Source: Setaria digitata (Eukaryota; Nematoda; Chromadorea; Rhabditida; Setariidae). Taken from it: a stretch of 64,000 bases of DNA. The stretch spans positions 115,564 through 179,563 of the forward strand of contig RCAB01000091.1 in the NCBI GenBank assembly GCA_003640385.1, read 5' to 3'. The notes below the pieces were generated by a model, which searched no databases, was not told the origin of the DNA, and saw only the letters and a list, made by a program, of their open reading frames with translations. The translations under genes and the position numbers were made by a program. Of this stretch, positions 42,101 to 49,175 are shown one piece after another (the stretch's first letter is position 1; every line of letters starts with the position of its first letter).

Positions 42101-43147
42101 GTCACATGAGGCGGTAGTCGATCCACTTGTTTAAAATAATTGATGCTACTGAATTTGGGCACACTCGCAGGAAGTGGCTCGAAACTTATATCAATTCGTG
42201 AAACCGCCAGGCGAACCAAATTGCGTTTGTCCAGGGCACCAATGTAAAACGATTGGAAAGTCTCATCTGTGGGCCTCATTATGCGCGAAACATACAACTG
42301 AAATTTCATTGGAACTAAAACTCTCGAGAATCCACGTTTTTCGACATTTCGAGTGAATCGAAATCAGTTATTTAAAAGAAGGTCAAGTAAATTTAACCTT
42401 AGCATAATGTGTGTCTCGCCTCTTCTTATGCATCAGTAGAAAAGGCAAATTTGTCGAATTTGAAATTATTGATATGTGTAAGTCTAGCGACTCTGATACA
42501 TTCACTACGGTAATTTCGGGTTCGATTGGGATCGCCATCTCAGGTGTAACGTCATTCCGTACCGCTGCTCTGTATATAGCAGCGGAAAAATGTGGAGTTG
42601 AACTGGAAGTAAGAACTGCTCCAATGTTTGTAGTTAGAGAAAAATAAAGCAAAATACTTAAAGAAATGAATTATATAGTTTAATCACGGCAATGTTTTTT
42701 AGTTACACTATTAGATATTTAAAAATGACACAATTTCTGTAAAGATTTAATCATCGTACTTTCCTGCAACAGTCACATTGAGGATAAACATTCGTTGTGG
42801 TGCGGCAGTTTCTACTACAATAGCCACCGACTGACCTTGCAGGTCGCTAACAGAACTTTTGGTATATAACCTTGAAATTTGATCAGATCATTCAGTTGTT
42901 AGAATGGAAAAAATTTCTTTTGAAAAAAAGAAATCTGAAAACGGAAACAATTTCGCGATTTCTAGGAAACATTTGAGATGTATGTTGTTAAGTAAATGTT
43001 CAACCTATTGTTGATGATTTGAAAATAATCCGATTGATCTGAGGTATGCAAAGAACAGAATTCATCCGGTTCACTATATCCATCTTCAGCGAGGTCAGAA
43101 ATAAGCCATTCGACAGGACTATCTGATCGAACGGTCAAAATTCTCGG
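1..43147 (-). CDS. hmr-1: N-cadherin-type classical cadherin, long (neuronal HMR-1B/CadN-like) form, partial
   Basis: Giant adhesion receptor read on the minus strand from 37 exons: 43147-43005, 42870-42760, 42602-42398, 42297-42080, 40647-40500, 40273-40079, 39781-39622, 33135-33011, 32197-32131, 31832-31699, 31417-31311, 31186-30978, 29637-29491, 29308-29106, 28886-28746, 28648-28573, 28455-28306, 27914-27802, 27634-27458, 27121-26988, 26487-26310, 26184-26017, 25689-25622, 25383-25230, 25007-24868, 24777-24524, 24209-24066, 23929-23820, 23731-23537, 23283-23083, 22839-22755, 22402-22248, 22148-22064, 21870-21720, then 3507-3278, 3033-2875, 144-1. All neighbouring exons join in phase except across the 18.2-kb intron, where an exon is missing. 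About 1,860 residues carry some 17-18 cadherin repeats with DxNDN and LDxE/LDRE motifs. The family mediates calcium-dependent cell adhesion through cytoplasmic catenins; that part lies outside the left edge. Assignment to hmr-1/CadN rests on overall size, the N-terminal block resembling fly CadN, and the internal short-form start. Confidence 0.92.
145..2874 (-). other. Cadherin intron 36 (2.7 kb)
   Basis: Runs from donor GTAAGT at 2874 to acceptor TTTAG at 145. AT-rich; the short open frames in it have no family similarity or splice support. I see no other feature. Confidence 0.7.
2875..3033 (-). CDS. hmr-1: Cadherin exon 36 (long-form boundaries)
   Basis: Acceptor TTTCTCAG|C, donor AC|GTAAGT, phase 2 in and 2 out. 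Encodes [16 protein letters not shown] followed by the start of a repeat, [20 protein letters not shown], and the calcium-binding AEDKD segment. NLT is a possible N-glycosylation site. The same exon with a 5' extension forms the short-isoform start. Confidence 0.85.
2875..3113 (-). CDS. hmr-1: Alternative first coding exon with signal peptide for short (HMR-1A-like) cadherin isoform
   Basis: ATG at 3113 opens a frame that runs without a stop into exon 36 and leaves by the same donor (AC|GTAAGT after 2875, phase 2), so it joins exon 37 correctly. The first residues, [18 protein letters not shown], are a typical signal peptide: a 15-residue hydrophobic core with a V-E-A cleavage site. The ATG has an A-rich nematode-like context. 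In the long form exon 36 would instead start at an internal acceptor TTTCTCAG|C (3033), which matches the phase of exon 35. C. elegans hmr-1 is known to make a short epithelial cadherin from an internal promoter; this arrangement is the inferred equivalent. The 5' end of the transcript is not determined. Confidence 0.75.
3114..3277 (-). promoter_or_regulatory. Putative 5' leader/promoter of the short cadherin isoform
   Basis: This 164-bp stretch lies between the donor of exon 35 and the proposed short-form ATG. By eye it is clearly richer in G and C than the introns around it. It contains a possible acceptor (CCTCAG near 3199) that could take a spliced leader or an upstream 5' UTR exon. The role is inferred from position only; no TATA box or known operator was recognised. 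Confidence 0.35.
3278..3507 (-). CDS. hmr-1: Cadherin exon 35
   Basis: Acceptor TTTTTATAG|CCG (phase 0), donor GT|GTGAGT (phase 2). Encodes the end of one repeat ([34 protein letters not shown]) and the start of the next ([23 protein letters not shown]). A stop codon directly precedes the acceptor in frame, so the exon cannot extend upstream. It needs a phase-0 exon before it, which was not found. Confidence 0.88.
3508..21719 (-). other. 18.2-kb cadherin intron(s) containing at least one unlocated exon
   Basis: Exon 34 ends in phase 2 (GCA AG|GTAAGT) and exon 35 begins in phase 0, and the middle of a cadherin repeat (roughly 30 residues) is absent between them. So at least one exon of length 3n+1 bases lies here. 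I searched the minus-strand reading for acceptor-donor pairs with cadherin-like content and found none convincing. The rest is AT-rich with homopolymer runs and scattered short open frames on both strands. Slightly GC-richer blocks occur near 4.68-4.77, 7.11-7.32 and 16.78-17.05 kb. The position just upstream of the short-isoform start makes it a likely site of regulatory DNA (inference). Confidence 0.7.
21720..21870 (-). CDS. hmr-1: Cadherin exon 34
   Basis: Acceptor TTTTTTAAG|GA, donor AAG|GTAAGT. Encodes [20 protein letters not shown], a canonical end-of-repeat calcium linker, then [12 protein letters not shown] and [10 protein letters not shown] of the next repeat. Phase 1 in, phase 2 out. 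Confidence 0.93.
22064..22148 (-). CDS. hmr-1: Cadherin exon 33
   Basis: Acceptor AAATCTAG|CGG (phase 0), donor GAAG|GTAAAG (phase 1). Encodes [20 protein letters not shown] and KGTPPLEG, the LDRE-like strand and ATDKGxPPL segment of a repeat. Confidence 0.93.
22248..22402 (-). CDS. hmr-1: Cadherin exon 32
   Basis: Acceptor AATTATAG|GT (phase 1), donor ATG|GTAATT (phase 0). Encodes [25 protein letters not shown] and [13 protein letters not shown]. The DNAxLxYSI and FxIDPxSGxI motifs are typical cadherin core strands. Confidence 0.93.
22755..22839 (-). CDS. hmr-1: Cadherin exon 31
   Basis: Acceptor TTTCAG|GTT, donor GGAG|GTATTG (phase 1). Encodes [20 protein letters not shown] then IDENRDPGG: a canonical DINDNAP calcium linker and the start of the following repeat. 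Confidence 0.93.
23083..23283 (-). CDS. hmr-1: Cadherin exon 30
   Basis: Acceptor TGTTTCAG|CAA, donor CAA|GTAAGA, phase 0 both ends. Encodes [33 protein letters not shown] and [11 protein letters not shown], nearly a whole repeat core. Confidence 0.94.
23537..23731 (-). CDS. hmr-1: Cadherin exon 29
   Basis: Acceptor GATATCAG|GAA, donor AAG|GTGAGG, phase 0 both ends. Encodes [46 protein letters not shown] and VKATDADK: a canonical inter-repeat calcium linker. Confidence 0.94.
23820..23929 (-). CDS. hmr-1: Cadherin exon 28
   Basis: Acceptor AATTGCAG|TG (phase 1), donor AAG|GTTTAA (phase 0). Encodes [29 protein letters not shown], the middle of a repeat. Confidence 0.92.
24066..24209 (-). CDS. 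hmr-1: Cadherin exon 27
   Basis: Acceptor CCGTTTCAG|AC (phase 1), donor CGAT|GTGAGC (phase 1). Encodes [36 protein letters not shown] and VKAYDLD. Canonical DINDNAP linker. Confidence 0.93.
24524..24777 (-). CDS. hmr-1: Cadherin exon 26
   Basis: Largest single cadherin exon found. Acceptor TATTGCAG|A (phase 2), donor AAAG|GTATTC (phase 1). Encodes [53 protein letters not shown]. It covers nearly a complete repeat core. Confidence 0.93.
24868..25007 (-). CDS. hmr-1: Cadherin exon 25
   Basis: Acceptor CTGTTGTAG|GAT (phase 0), donor CCAA|GTACTA (phase 2). Encodes [37 protein letters not shown]. The linker reads DKNDVVPRF, a variant of the canonical DxNDNxPxF. Confidence 0.9.
25230..25383 (-). 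CDS. hmr-1: Cadherin exon 24
   Basis: Acceptor TATTGCAG|G (phase 2), donor ATG|GTAAAC (phase 0). Encodes [37 protein letters not shown]. The open frame continues past the donor, but only splicing here restores normal repeat spacing. Confidence 0.88.
25427..25554. repeat. Near-identical duplication around single N (25,490)
   Basis: About 63 bp left of the N is repeated right of it; the copies differ mainly in the length of a T run. It lies in intron 23 and does not affect coding. Most likely an assembly join. Confidence 0.9.
25622..25689 (-). CDS. hmr-1: Cadherin exon 23
   Basis: Acceptor TTTTTTAG|ATT (phase 0), donor ACAA|GTCAGT (phase 2). A 68-bp exon encoding [18 protein letters not shown] and PISYK. 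It completes the strand begun by VTVDEDIP in exon 22. Confidence 0.87.
26017..26184 (-). CDS. hmr-1: Cadherin exon 22 (with a second in-frame donor downstream)
   Basis: Acceptor TTTTTCCAG|AAA and donor CCG|GTAAGT, phase 0 both ends. Encodes [36 protein letters not shown] and VVTVDEDIP. The linker lacks the usual DxNDN calcium residues. The frame stays open for 90 more bases to a second donor (CTG|GTGAGC after 25927), preceded by the near-copy VVTTDEDIL. Confidence 0.9.
26310..26487 (-). CDS. hmr-1: Cadherin exon 21
   Basis: Acceptor TATTTTAG|C (phase 2), donor TAT|GTTAGT (phase 0). Encodes [40 protein letters not shown], a repeat core. Confidence 0.92.
26988..27121 (-). CDS. hmr-1: Cadherin exon 20
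   Basis: Acceptor AATTTTAG|GCT (phase 0), donor TTGG|GTGATT (phase 2). Encodes [40 protein letters not shown]. Canonical calcium linker. Confidence 0.93.
27458..27634 (-). CDS. hmr-1: Cadherin exon 19
   Basis: Acceptor CCTGCAG|GTA, donor AAA|GTGATT, phase 0 both ends. Encodes [48 protein letters not shown]. Confidence 0.92.
27802..27914 (-). CDS. hmr-1: Cadherin exon 18 (acceptor inside tandem repeat)
   Basis: Acceptor TTACAG|AT (phase 1), donor AAG|GTTTTT (phase 0). Encodes [36 protein letters not shown]. The linker DVNNNKPEF keeps D and N positions but lacks the second D. The acceptor and the first two exon bases sit in copy 1 of the 86-bp repeat. Confidence 0.9.
27913..28256. repeat. 86-bp tandem repeat, four copies
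   Basis: Four head-to-tail copies start at 27913, 27999, 28085 and 28171 with an exact 86-bp period. Copies 1 and 3 share CTCC and copies 2 and 4 share CTCT in the same T-rich tract, an alternating pattern that suggests duplication of a two-unit block. Each unit contains the sequence of the exon 18 acceptor on the minus strand. The array lies in intron 17. Confidence 0.95.
28306..28455 (-). CDS. hmr-1: Cadherin exon 17
   Basis: Acceptor AGTACAG|GA (phase 1), donor TTG|GTATGT (phase 1). Encodes [20 protein letters not shown] and MQTAAVTVD. The RDDGSCCG loop carries a vicinal cysteine pair, unusual for a cadherin repeat. Confidence 0.9.
28573..28648 (-). CDS. hmr-1: Cadherin exon 16
   Basis: Acceptor AATTTAAG|GTT (phase 0), donor ACTG|GTAGGT (phase 1). 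A 76-bp exon encoding [25 protein letters not shown]. Confidence 0.9.
28746..28886 (-). CDS. hmr-1: Cadherin exon 15
   Basis: Acceptor GTTTCAG|GTA, donor CAG|GTAGAT, phase 0 both ends. Encodes [40 protein letters not shown]. The linker reads NSNDEAPVF, a variant calcium site. Confidence 0.92.
29106..29308 (-). CDS. hmr-1: Cadherin exon 14
   Basis: Acceptor CATTTCAG|TT (phase 1), donor GTG|GTATTT (phase 0). Encodes [52 protein letters not shown]: a complete repeat core. Confidence 0.94.
29491..29637 (-). CDS. hmr-1: Cadherin exon 13
   Basis: Acceptor ATTGCAG|CT (phase 1), donor ACAG|GTAAGT (phase 1). Encodes [40 protein letters not shown]. Canonical calcium linker. Confidence 0.93.
29638..30977 (-). 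other. Cadherin intron 12 (1.3 kb)
   Basis: AT-rich sequence between acceptor ATTGCAG at 29638 and donor GTGTCT at 30977. No exon or other feature was recognised. Confidence 0.7.
30978..31186 (-). CDS. hmr-1: Cadherin exon 12
   Basis: Acceptor TGATTCAG|C (phase 2), donor ACAG|GTGTCT (phase 1). Encodes a basic segment ([20 protein letters not shown]) and [20 protein letters not shown], typical repeat strands. Confidence 0.9.
31311..31417 (-). CDS. hmr-1: Cadherin exon 11
   Basis: Acceptor GATTTAG|AAT (phase 0), donor CCAG|GTATAG (phase 2). Encodes [33 protein letters not shown]. The linker YAGDRAPQF lacks the DxNDN signature. Confidence 0.92.
31699..31832 (-). CDS. hmr-1: Cadherin exon 10
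   Basis: Acceptor CTTTACAG|CA (phase 1), donor CAG|GTGAAT (phase 0). Encodes [38 protein letters not shown]. Confidence 0.92.
32131..32197 (-). CDS. hmr-1: Cadherin exon 9
   Basis: Acceptor AATTGCAG|TTC (phase 0), donor GAAC|GTTAGT (phase 1). A 67-bp exon encoding [28 protein letters not shown] is the usual start of a repeat's second strand. Confidence 0.88.
32198..33010 (-). other. Cadherin intron 8 (0.8 kb)
   Basis: AT-rich, with a long A run near 32,471-32,486. The plus-strand open frame at 32,532-32,855 has no recognisable similarity and lies antisense within this intron. Nothing else is seen. Confidence 0.6.
33011..33135 (-). CDS. hmr-1: Cadherin exon 8
   Basis: Acceptor CTTTTAG|AC (phase 1), donor AAG|GTAAAG (phase 0). 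Encodes [37 protein letters not shown]. The linker DVDEPPAF lacks the ND of the canonical calcium site. Confidence 0.9.
33136..39621 (-). other. Cadherin intron 7 (6.5 kb)
   Basis: Second largest intron. It includes the single-N join with flanking duplication (36,871-37,068) and a GC-richer block at about 37.16-37.45 kb. That block holds a strong minus-strand donor, CTCAG|GTGAGT, after 37,402. Open frames such as 34,675-34,875 and 37,884-38,291 (plus) show no family features. No cadherin exon is needed here: exons 7 and 8 join in phase. Confidence 0.65.
36871..37068. repeat. Near-identical duplication around single N (36,969)
   Basis: About 98 bp on each side, differing by one inserted base (GGATGAAC versus GGATGGAAC). 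It lies in the cadherin intron 7. Likely an assembly join of two alleles. Confidence 0.92.
39622..39781 (-). CDS. hmr-1: Cadherin exon 7
   Basis: Acceptor CCTTCAG|GCG (phase 0), donor AAAG|GTTAGC (phase 1). Encodes [47 protein letters not shown]. Confidence 0.9.
40079..40273 (-). CDS. hmr-1: Cadherin exon 6 with basic linker and furin-like site
   Basis: Acceptor TTTAAAG|AAA, donor AAG|GTTAGC, phase 0 both ends. Encodes the end of one repeat ([12 protein letters not shown]), a basic stretch ([13 protein letters not shown]), [10 protein letters not shown], then the start of the next repeat ([17 protein letters not shown]). RSRR directly before D matches the furin consensus R-x-K/R-R. The long insertion between repeats is unusual. 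Confidence 0.87.
40500..40647 (-). CDS. hmr-1: Cadherin exon 5
   Basis: Acceptor TTTTTTAG|G (phase 2), donor CAG|GTAACT (phase 0). Encodes [35 protein letters not shown]. Confidence 0.9.
40648..42079 (-). other. Cadherin intron 4 (1.4 kb)
   Basis: AT-rich sequence between donor GTAAGT at 42079 and acceptor TTTAG at 40648. No other feature was recognised. Confidence 0.7.
42080..42297 (-). CDS. hmr-1: Cadherin exon 4
   Basis: Acceptor ATTTCAG|TTG (phase 0), donor CCAA|GTAAGT (phase 2). Encodes [46 protein letters not shown]: the end of one divergent repeat and the start of the next. Confidence 0.88.
42398..42602 (-). CDS. hmr-1: Cadherin exon 3
   Basis: Acceptor CTTCCAG|T (phase 2), donor AAG|GTTAAA (phase 0). 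Encodes [34 protein letters not shown] and [10 protein letters not shown]. The [11 protein letters not shown] start parallels the first cadherin repeat of fly CadN. Confidence 0.88.
42760..42870 (-). CDS. hmr-1: Cadherin exon 2
   Basis: Acceptor TTTCAAG|G (phase 2), donor GAAA|GTACGA (phase 2). Encodes [31 protein letters not shown]. Strand order and spacing match the N-terminal block of CadN that precedes the first canonical repeat. Confidence 0.85.
43005..43147 (-). CDS. hmr-1: Cadherin exon 1 of those securely found (true first exon upstream)
   Basis: Acceptor TTTGTAG|CCG (phase 0), donor ATAG|GTTGAA (phase 2). Encodes [50 protein letters not shown] (across the junction) corresponds to the KYF-like strand near the N-terminus of CadN. 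It has no initiator Met or signal peptide, so at least one earlier exon exists. Confidence 0.85.
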
Positions 43148-44442
43148 CTACAAAGAGAATTTGTAACAACTAATTCAATACATATACGTATTATATTTAT
43201 AACTAACAGCAATAGTTTTGATAAAATAGGTTTGGGGATGGGAGAGAAAACGGGAAGACATCTGTCAGGATTTCTCGGTAGCAGAAAAGATGAGAGGATC
43301 TGTCTTATATTCGAAAGGAGGAAGGTTCTGCCTGAATTCTGCTACTATCAGTTTTGTTCTAATTAGTCCCATCATTTTATCAAGATGTCAATAATTTGTG
43401 TCCATATTTTTAGTAACCAATATGAATTTATTAGCGATGTGAATTATGGGACATTAGAAGAACAGATGATTTAGACAAAACAATGGTAATGAGTCTAATT
43501 TACATATAAAGCCATCAAGACTGGCGATGTTTTCCGGTAGGATGAAAAGATCGAGGATTAAACAGTAATAGTCTAAGGCTTATTTTATCAATAGAACTGC
43601 TACGTTATCATCCAGAATTGTTAAATGCTCGAAGTGAAATGAAAACAAGAAGCAAATGTTATCAGGCTCACATTAAAGACTAATCCAACAGATTTTCCTC
43701 ATTGTGGGATAGTTCCATTGTCCCTATTAATTGTTACATTGCCTCTCTTCTAAATTGAGTAATAACTTTTTGGCCAATCGTTTTATTTGTTCCTTGGCTC
43801 AATTAGGGCCACTTGTTACATTGTCCTGTTTGTTTTGTTCGATTGCTCAGTTATTCGCTTCGCAGCGGGTGGCTATTCAGGACTTCTCTTAACCTCTAAC
43901 TTCCATCCAATCCTTTTCCCACCCAACAACAGCCTATAATTTGATATCCAGTCGCACTGATATCCAGAATTAATATTTTTTTATGCTAAGACATATTCAT
44001 TGTTTGGTTCATTAAGTTAATTTATTTTCGAGGAAATTGAAAGTTTGAAATTGATTTTCCACTTAATTGGTATTTTATGACTTACGAAACAGTGTTTTTT
44101 TGGTGCTATACTTTTAATGTCAAATAATCATTACTTATTCACTCAGTATTGAAAGGAATTTCATTTGAAATTACGGGGAAGGATAATTTCATCAGTCGTT
44201 AGAATTAGGAATTTCGAATTTCTGAAATCAATCAAGCGCATATTCTATTGTATATGCAAAGAAATCCAAATGGATTTCTAAATGGCTGTTCTACACAACG
44301 ACCAAGTTAGGTAGTACTTATTACAATGGTCAGACTAGTAACAAGAGATAATTCAGTCCAGAGGAGGTGGTGTTAATTGATAAAGTAGCCCAGGAAAATC
44401 GAAACAGGCAAACAATTAATAGTTTATTGTGAAATACTCTAC

Positions 44443-44572
44443 CTTCATCACATCATCATACTTCTCTTTCCACTGTAAAAATTTTGAAAATTAGTGAGTG
44501 TCAAAAAGTAACTTTAGGTTTTACCTTAAGGAATTCAAAGCAAACTTTCATGAGGTTGGGAGATTTGTCTTG
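44443..44572 (-). CDS. Candidate 5' exons of the long cadherin form (two short exons)
   Basis: Two short phase-0 exons can be proposed: 44572-44525 (48 bp, acceptor GACATAG|CAA, donor AAG|GTAAAA, residues QDKSPNLMKVCFEFLK) and 44472-44443 (30 bp, acceptor TTTTTACAG|TGG, donor AAG|GTAGAG, residues WKEKYDDVMK). Both match the phase-0 entry of exon 1. They carry no signal peptide and no recognisable similarity, so they are only candidates. Confidence 0.3.
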
Positions 44573-46970
44573 CTATGTCATTAATGTATGGATTATCTAC
44601 TTACTACCTCATACCTATGACATTTACGATACTCTCGATGTAACATTAAGCATTCTTACCTAGTCCGAAAATGTTGTCGTTTTTGGTGTGTGTTAATTAG
44701 ATTAAACAGTCTGTCCAGTGATGTGATAATGCGAAGGGAATTATTGTCCCTTAAAGCCCACTTTGAAAAGAGCGTAGCCGAGGTGGATATCACAGTGGAG
44801 GAATATTATATACGCATAATTAACGCCTTCCTTTCTTGATTAGAGTAGGAAGAGTCTTGAAAGGGACACCGACCCTTATCGCCAAGATTTTTTGACGGCA
44901 GAAAGAGAATCGATAACGAAACAAACATCCATCACAGGTACCATTCCCATGTCTCTAGGAAATTACACCTTGTCACCAGAGAAATTACACTAGGAGAAAA
45001 GCGAACAGATAAGGATGGATAATGATGAGGACGAGAATTGATGAATCGCAAGAATTGTATCTCTATTTTTCTGTACAGTACGCCAAATTTCACTACGATA
45101 AGAAAGAGTCGAATTTATGAAATTTATTGTGCTACTGTTCAGCTTTAGGCTTGTTTTGCAGGGCTTAGGCTTATCTTGAAACAAAATTAAAGCTATCTTG
45201 TACAAATTATACTGATTTCAGTTCACCCATCACAATAATAGGACTTCTGCCCTGGTCCTTCATTTCTAAACGCTTTTTTCCTTCAGTCATGAAATCATGA
45301 TTAAAATCCCATCTTCAATTACTGCCTGGAAAATGATTCTCTGAAATGCTAATTCATGTGTATGGCCTTCTCTAAAATTGGAATGGATATCGTAATGGGT
45401 GAGCTGATACACCAAAATGAAATGTCAGACTAATTCATTCAAAATGGCTTCAAAATAATGGTCGCTTATGGTTTTCTACCCTCATATAGGAGAATGAGTA
45501 TGTTCGTTATTTTGGAATTATTTTTTTGGGTCAATAAGAAATGAATATAATTCCAAGAAGTAACCTTCAGGAACATAATTAACTCATTTCACTCTAACCA
45601 TTGCTTTTACCTAATTTCACGTAGTTGCGATGCGTGATTTACTATCATATTGCAATTAAAATTGGTAAAAGTACAAAATGTTCGGCAAGAACTTGAAGAT
45701 AACCTTCCAAAAATTTGATCTCAAAAGGTTAGAAAAATCTCACTTTATTTTGGTAGCACTGGACACCAAGAAGTAAGTGAATGGTGTGAACAAGAAGCAG
45801 AAGCCAGAAATCCAACATTATTGGCATTTTTTTGGCGACATTTCATTCCAAATGGAATAAAAATAAGGACTTTGAAATGATTCGCATGATGAAATTCACC
45901 ATAACTAATTAAGGCAGTGGCAGTTTCAGTGATAGTACCACTGATAGCAGAAAGTAATGTTTGGCAGTGCAATAATCGTAAATATAATTAGGAAAAGCGA
46001 AATAATGAAAAAAAGTAATAGCAGCGGATTTATGGAAAATAACACGTCAAGGCACCACAGAATCCATAATCGGAGCAAAGTAACTCCACTTCAAGAAAGA
46101 GACAATCCTGAAATTGCTTTTTTTTTTTTCAATTATAAGAGATAATCATTTTTCTCCTAGAGGAATAAATAATGATAAATCATAAATGCTACATGCATCT
46201 TTTTCTAGGATATATTTGCTATTCCATCGGCTAAAATATCTAATTTACCATTAGTGAAAAGGGAAATGAAGAAATAGCAGGGTTGGCCATTTTCAAAGTT
46301 ACTTCAAGTCTGAAAAGATTTGAGGTTAAATTGTTTAAAAGAGACTCAGTTAGCTCAGTAAGATTGGTAATTCCTGTTTATAATAATGAGTTCCAATATG
46401 AACAATAAATAGACGAAGAGAAGGTTTTTAGATCGAAACGTAATGAGTTTTGGAAAGAAAGAAATATAGCAATAAGTTTATGAATTCTTTATGACTCAGT
46501 GGTGAAAATGAATACAGTAAACTGGGCAAGTATCGAATATAGAGGTGGAAAAGTAGCTAAAAAATATAATATATCAGAAATCGGAAATTAATTTGAAAAA
46601 TGTGTAAGCATTTATGGCTTTAGGCAGCCGAAAAAGATGAAATAGTTAAAAATAATAATCGATAAGAACTATTTACAAATGCAATTAAAAATAATTTCTA
46701 TTCCTTGTTCTGTTGTCCGGAAATTGCTGAAGGTATTGAAATTTAATATAAAGACTGATTAGATGAGGGCATCTAATTAGAAGGATTTGGAACGGTGTAG
46801 ATAGAATGTTAATGGTGGAATAAACGAAGTTCAACAGAGATAAGTAAATAGAAGTTGGGAGTGAGAGCAGAATTTCGAAATTGCCATCGATAATATGAAT
46901 GAATAATTAATAAAGCCCTTAGAGTCAGTCATAACAGAACTATCTGAAGGGAAAAACTCGAAGTGACCGA

Positions 46971-47165
46971 AGCTGTCCATCGGCTGGATAACTTCCGGAC
47001 AACCTCTGTGGTCACTGGGGTGCTGTGTGCGAAGGAGGAGCTAGTCCCTCGGCCAATCGGTACTAACTCTTCGGAAGAGATTCCTCCTACCCCAACCCTC
47101 GACCCATCCTAGTCACACCCTGTAACTGCACCTCGGACATTTCCCTACCGCGGTGTATCATTTTC
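46971..47165. promoter_or_regulatory. GC-rich block, candidate regulatory element or unspliced exon
   Basis: By eye this 190-bp block is close to half G+C or more, within sequence that is roughly one-third G+C. A plus-strand frame is open for about 55 codons but has no ATG. It lies upstream of the cadherin 5' exons, so a promoter or enhancer of the long form is possible. No known motif was recognised. Confidence 0.3.
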
Positions 47166-49043
47166 ACTGCAAATCACAAAATTCATTCGCTTGCGAAAAA
47201 ATTAATAACCAGTAGCCTATTGATAGAATTACCCATTCACTTTTTTAATTTCCTACCGCCAAGCAGGTAGGTAAGGACACTTACCTGTATAATAAATAGA
47301 TGAATCTAATTGCTGAACTCTCGTATAGAAGGAACATCAGTTAGAGACACGTTGAGAGTCATCCTAAAGCTTTAGCAAAAAGTAATAACGTCAACATTAA
47401 ACTTCCTGTCATCTGGATTAAACCACTTTCCTTCTATTTCCTCCTATAAATCATATGGATCTTGAAAGCTATCATCACCTGTATCGAAATAAGGAATTGA
47501 TTTGGACTGTTAAAAGTAAGGCGAATGAAACCGAAAGAACTAAGTGCTGAGGCTCGCTTGAACAAAGATTCGAAACGGCACATGTAAGAAACTGAAAATT
47601 TATTTGAAGTAGTTTTCTCACACAGTGATTCGAATGGAATTCAACTTCAGGAAAATCCCTCTTCTTTAAATTATCCATTGCAAACACAAAGGTTAGTGCG
47701 TTCACTGGCCAATCTTTAGTAGTTTTAACCATCTAAAGAAAATTAAACTGTTGAATTAAGATTGTTCAGGTGTAAAGATTTTTCCATTTTATTGAAGTGT
47801 TTCTTTGGAAGACAACAGTTAAAGTAAATGACTTTAGTTCGATTAGTTGAAGAATGATATAAGGATGAAAGATGAAAATTTTGTGGAAATAGGCAGTGAA
47901 GGAAATATATAATATATTTAAATAGACAAACAATTCAATTGGGACTTAACATGTCAACTAAAATAGCAACAATTACAAAGCATAAAGCGTAGTTTAGTCT
48001 GCTTAATCAAGAAAAAATTGTTCCATTCATCTTTCGAATCATAACAACGCGGTTTGCAGCATTTGAGTGAATCAAATTAATTTCTTAAATATTTGAATAT
48101 TTCAAATTCTTTCATTACGGCAATAAGCTTAAGGTTAGCTATTGCTCGGGTAGGAAGATATTATGGTTCAACAACATGAGGAGCTCACTTCCTGATAAGT
48201 GATTAGTTTCGTGCTGAAAATTTAACAATGAATTTATGTTTAGACCTGAATTCTAAGAATGAAAACTTTTCCTAGTTTTCTTAGTGCTCGTTGCTCTTTC
48301 AGTTTAACTTCTTATTGTTAGAACAAACTATATGTGTTCTATTCTTTTCATACAATTTTCACTTCTTCCACATCATTTTCTTCAAACTATGCTAAGTGGA
48401 AATTTTCAAAAACCTATCACTACATGCTGAATACTGAACTTCCATAATTTCAAAACTTTTGATCTGGAAAGATGGAATCTGAAGTTCGGTCTGAAAAACA
48501 AAAATTCTTAGCTAATGTAAGGCATGCTGTCAAATCAGTTAAGTTAGGTGCTTATTTCCTTTGAACATTCTGATAAGCACAATTATGTATTTGACAGATT
48601 GACGAGGGGTTGTTATAACCAAATCGAGTATGTATATGTTTGCAGTTATTAATGCTAAAAAAGTTCACCTCCTTTAGTAACTTTATCTCAACAATAAATT
48701 AGTCAAACTGTTCCAATAAACATGATCATAAGAGTGATGGCAAAGGAAAAAAGTGAGCTTTATGCAATTTATCATAATATATTAAAGGAAAGATAGCAGG
48801 GAGGGATGATACCACCAAGAGCTCTTTCATTAATTTTAGAAAATTTCTAAATCAAAATATATTTTAAAAAATTATTTTAAGGAACTCTTGAATATTTGTA
48901 AGTAAAACTATTATTCTACTATAATTAATGTTATCAGAGAAGATCTTAAAAGTGAACAAAATCACTGCATCAGGAGGTTAAAACAGATGACATAATGATT
49001 ACAACTTATAGAATAGCAATTAGTAATCATTTCTGATGATGAA

Positions 49044-49175
49044 ACAGGTTCTTATCAGAGATGAGCTTGATTTGAAAAAATTATTAACATATTTGATCTT
49101 GTATTCTANAACAGATTCTTGTCAGAGATGAGCTTGATTTGAAAAAATTATTAACATATTTGATCTTGTATTCTA
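49044..49175. repeat. Near-identical duplication around single N (49,109)
   Basis: About 65 bp on each side, differing at two positions near the start (GGTTCTTATC versus GATTCTTGTC). Intergenic. Likely an assembly join. Confidence 0.9.
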
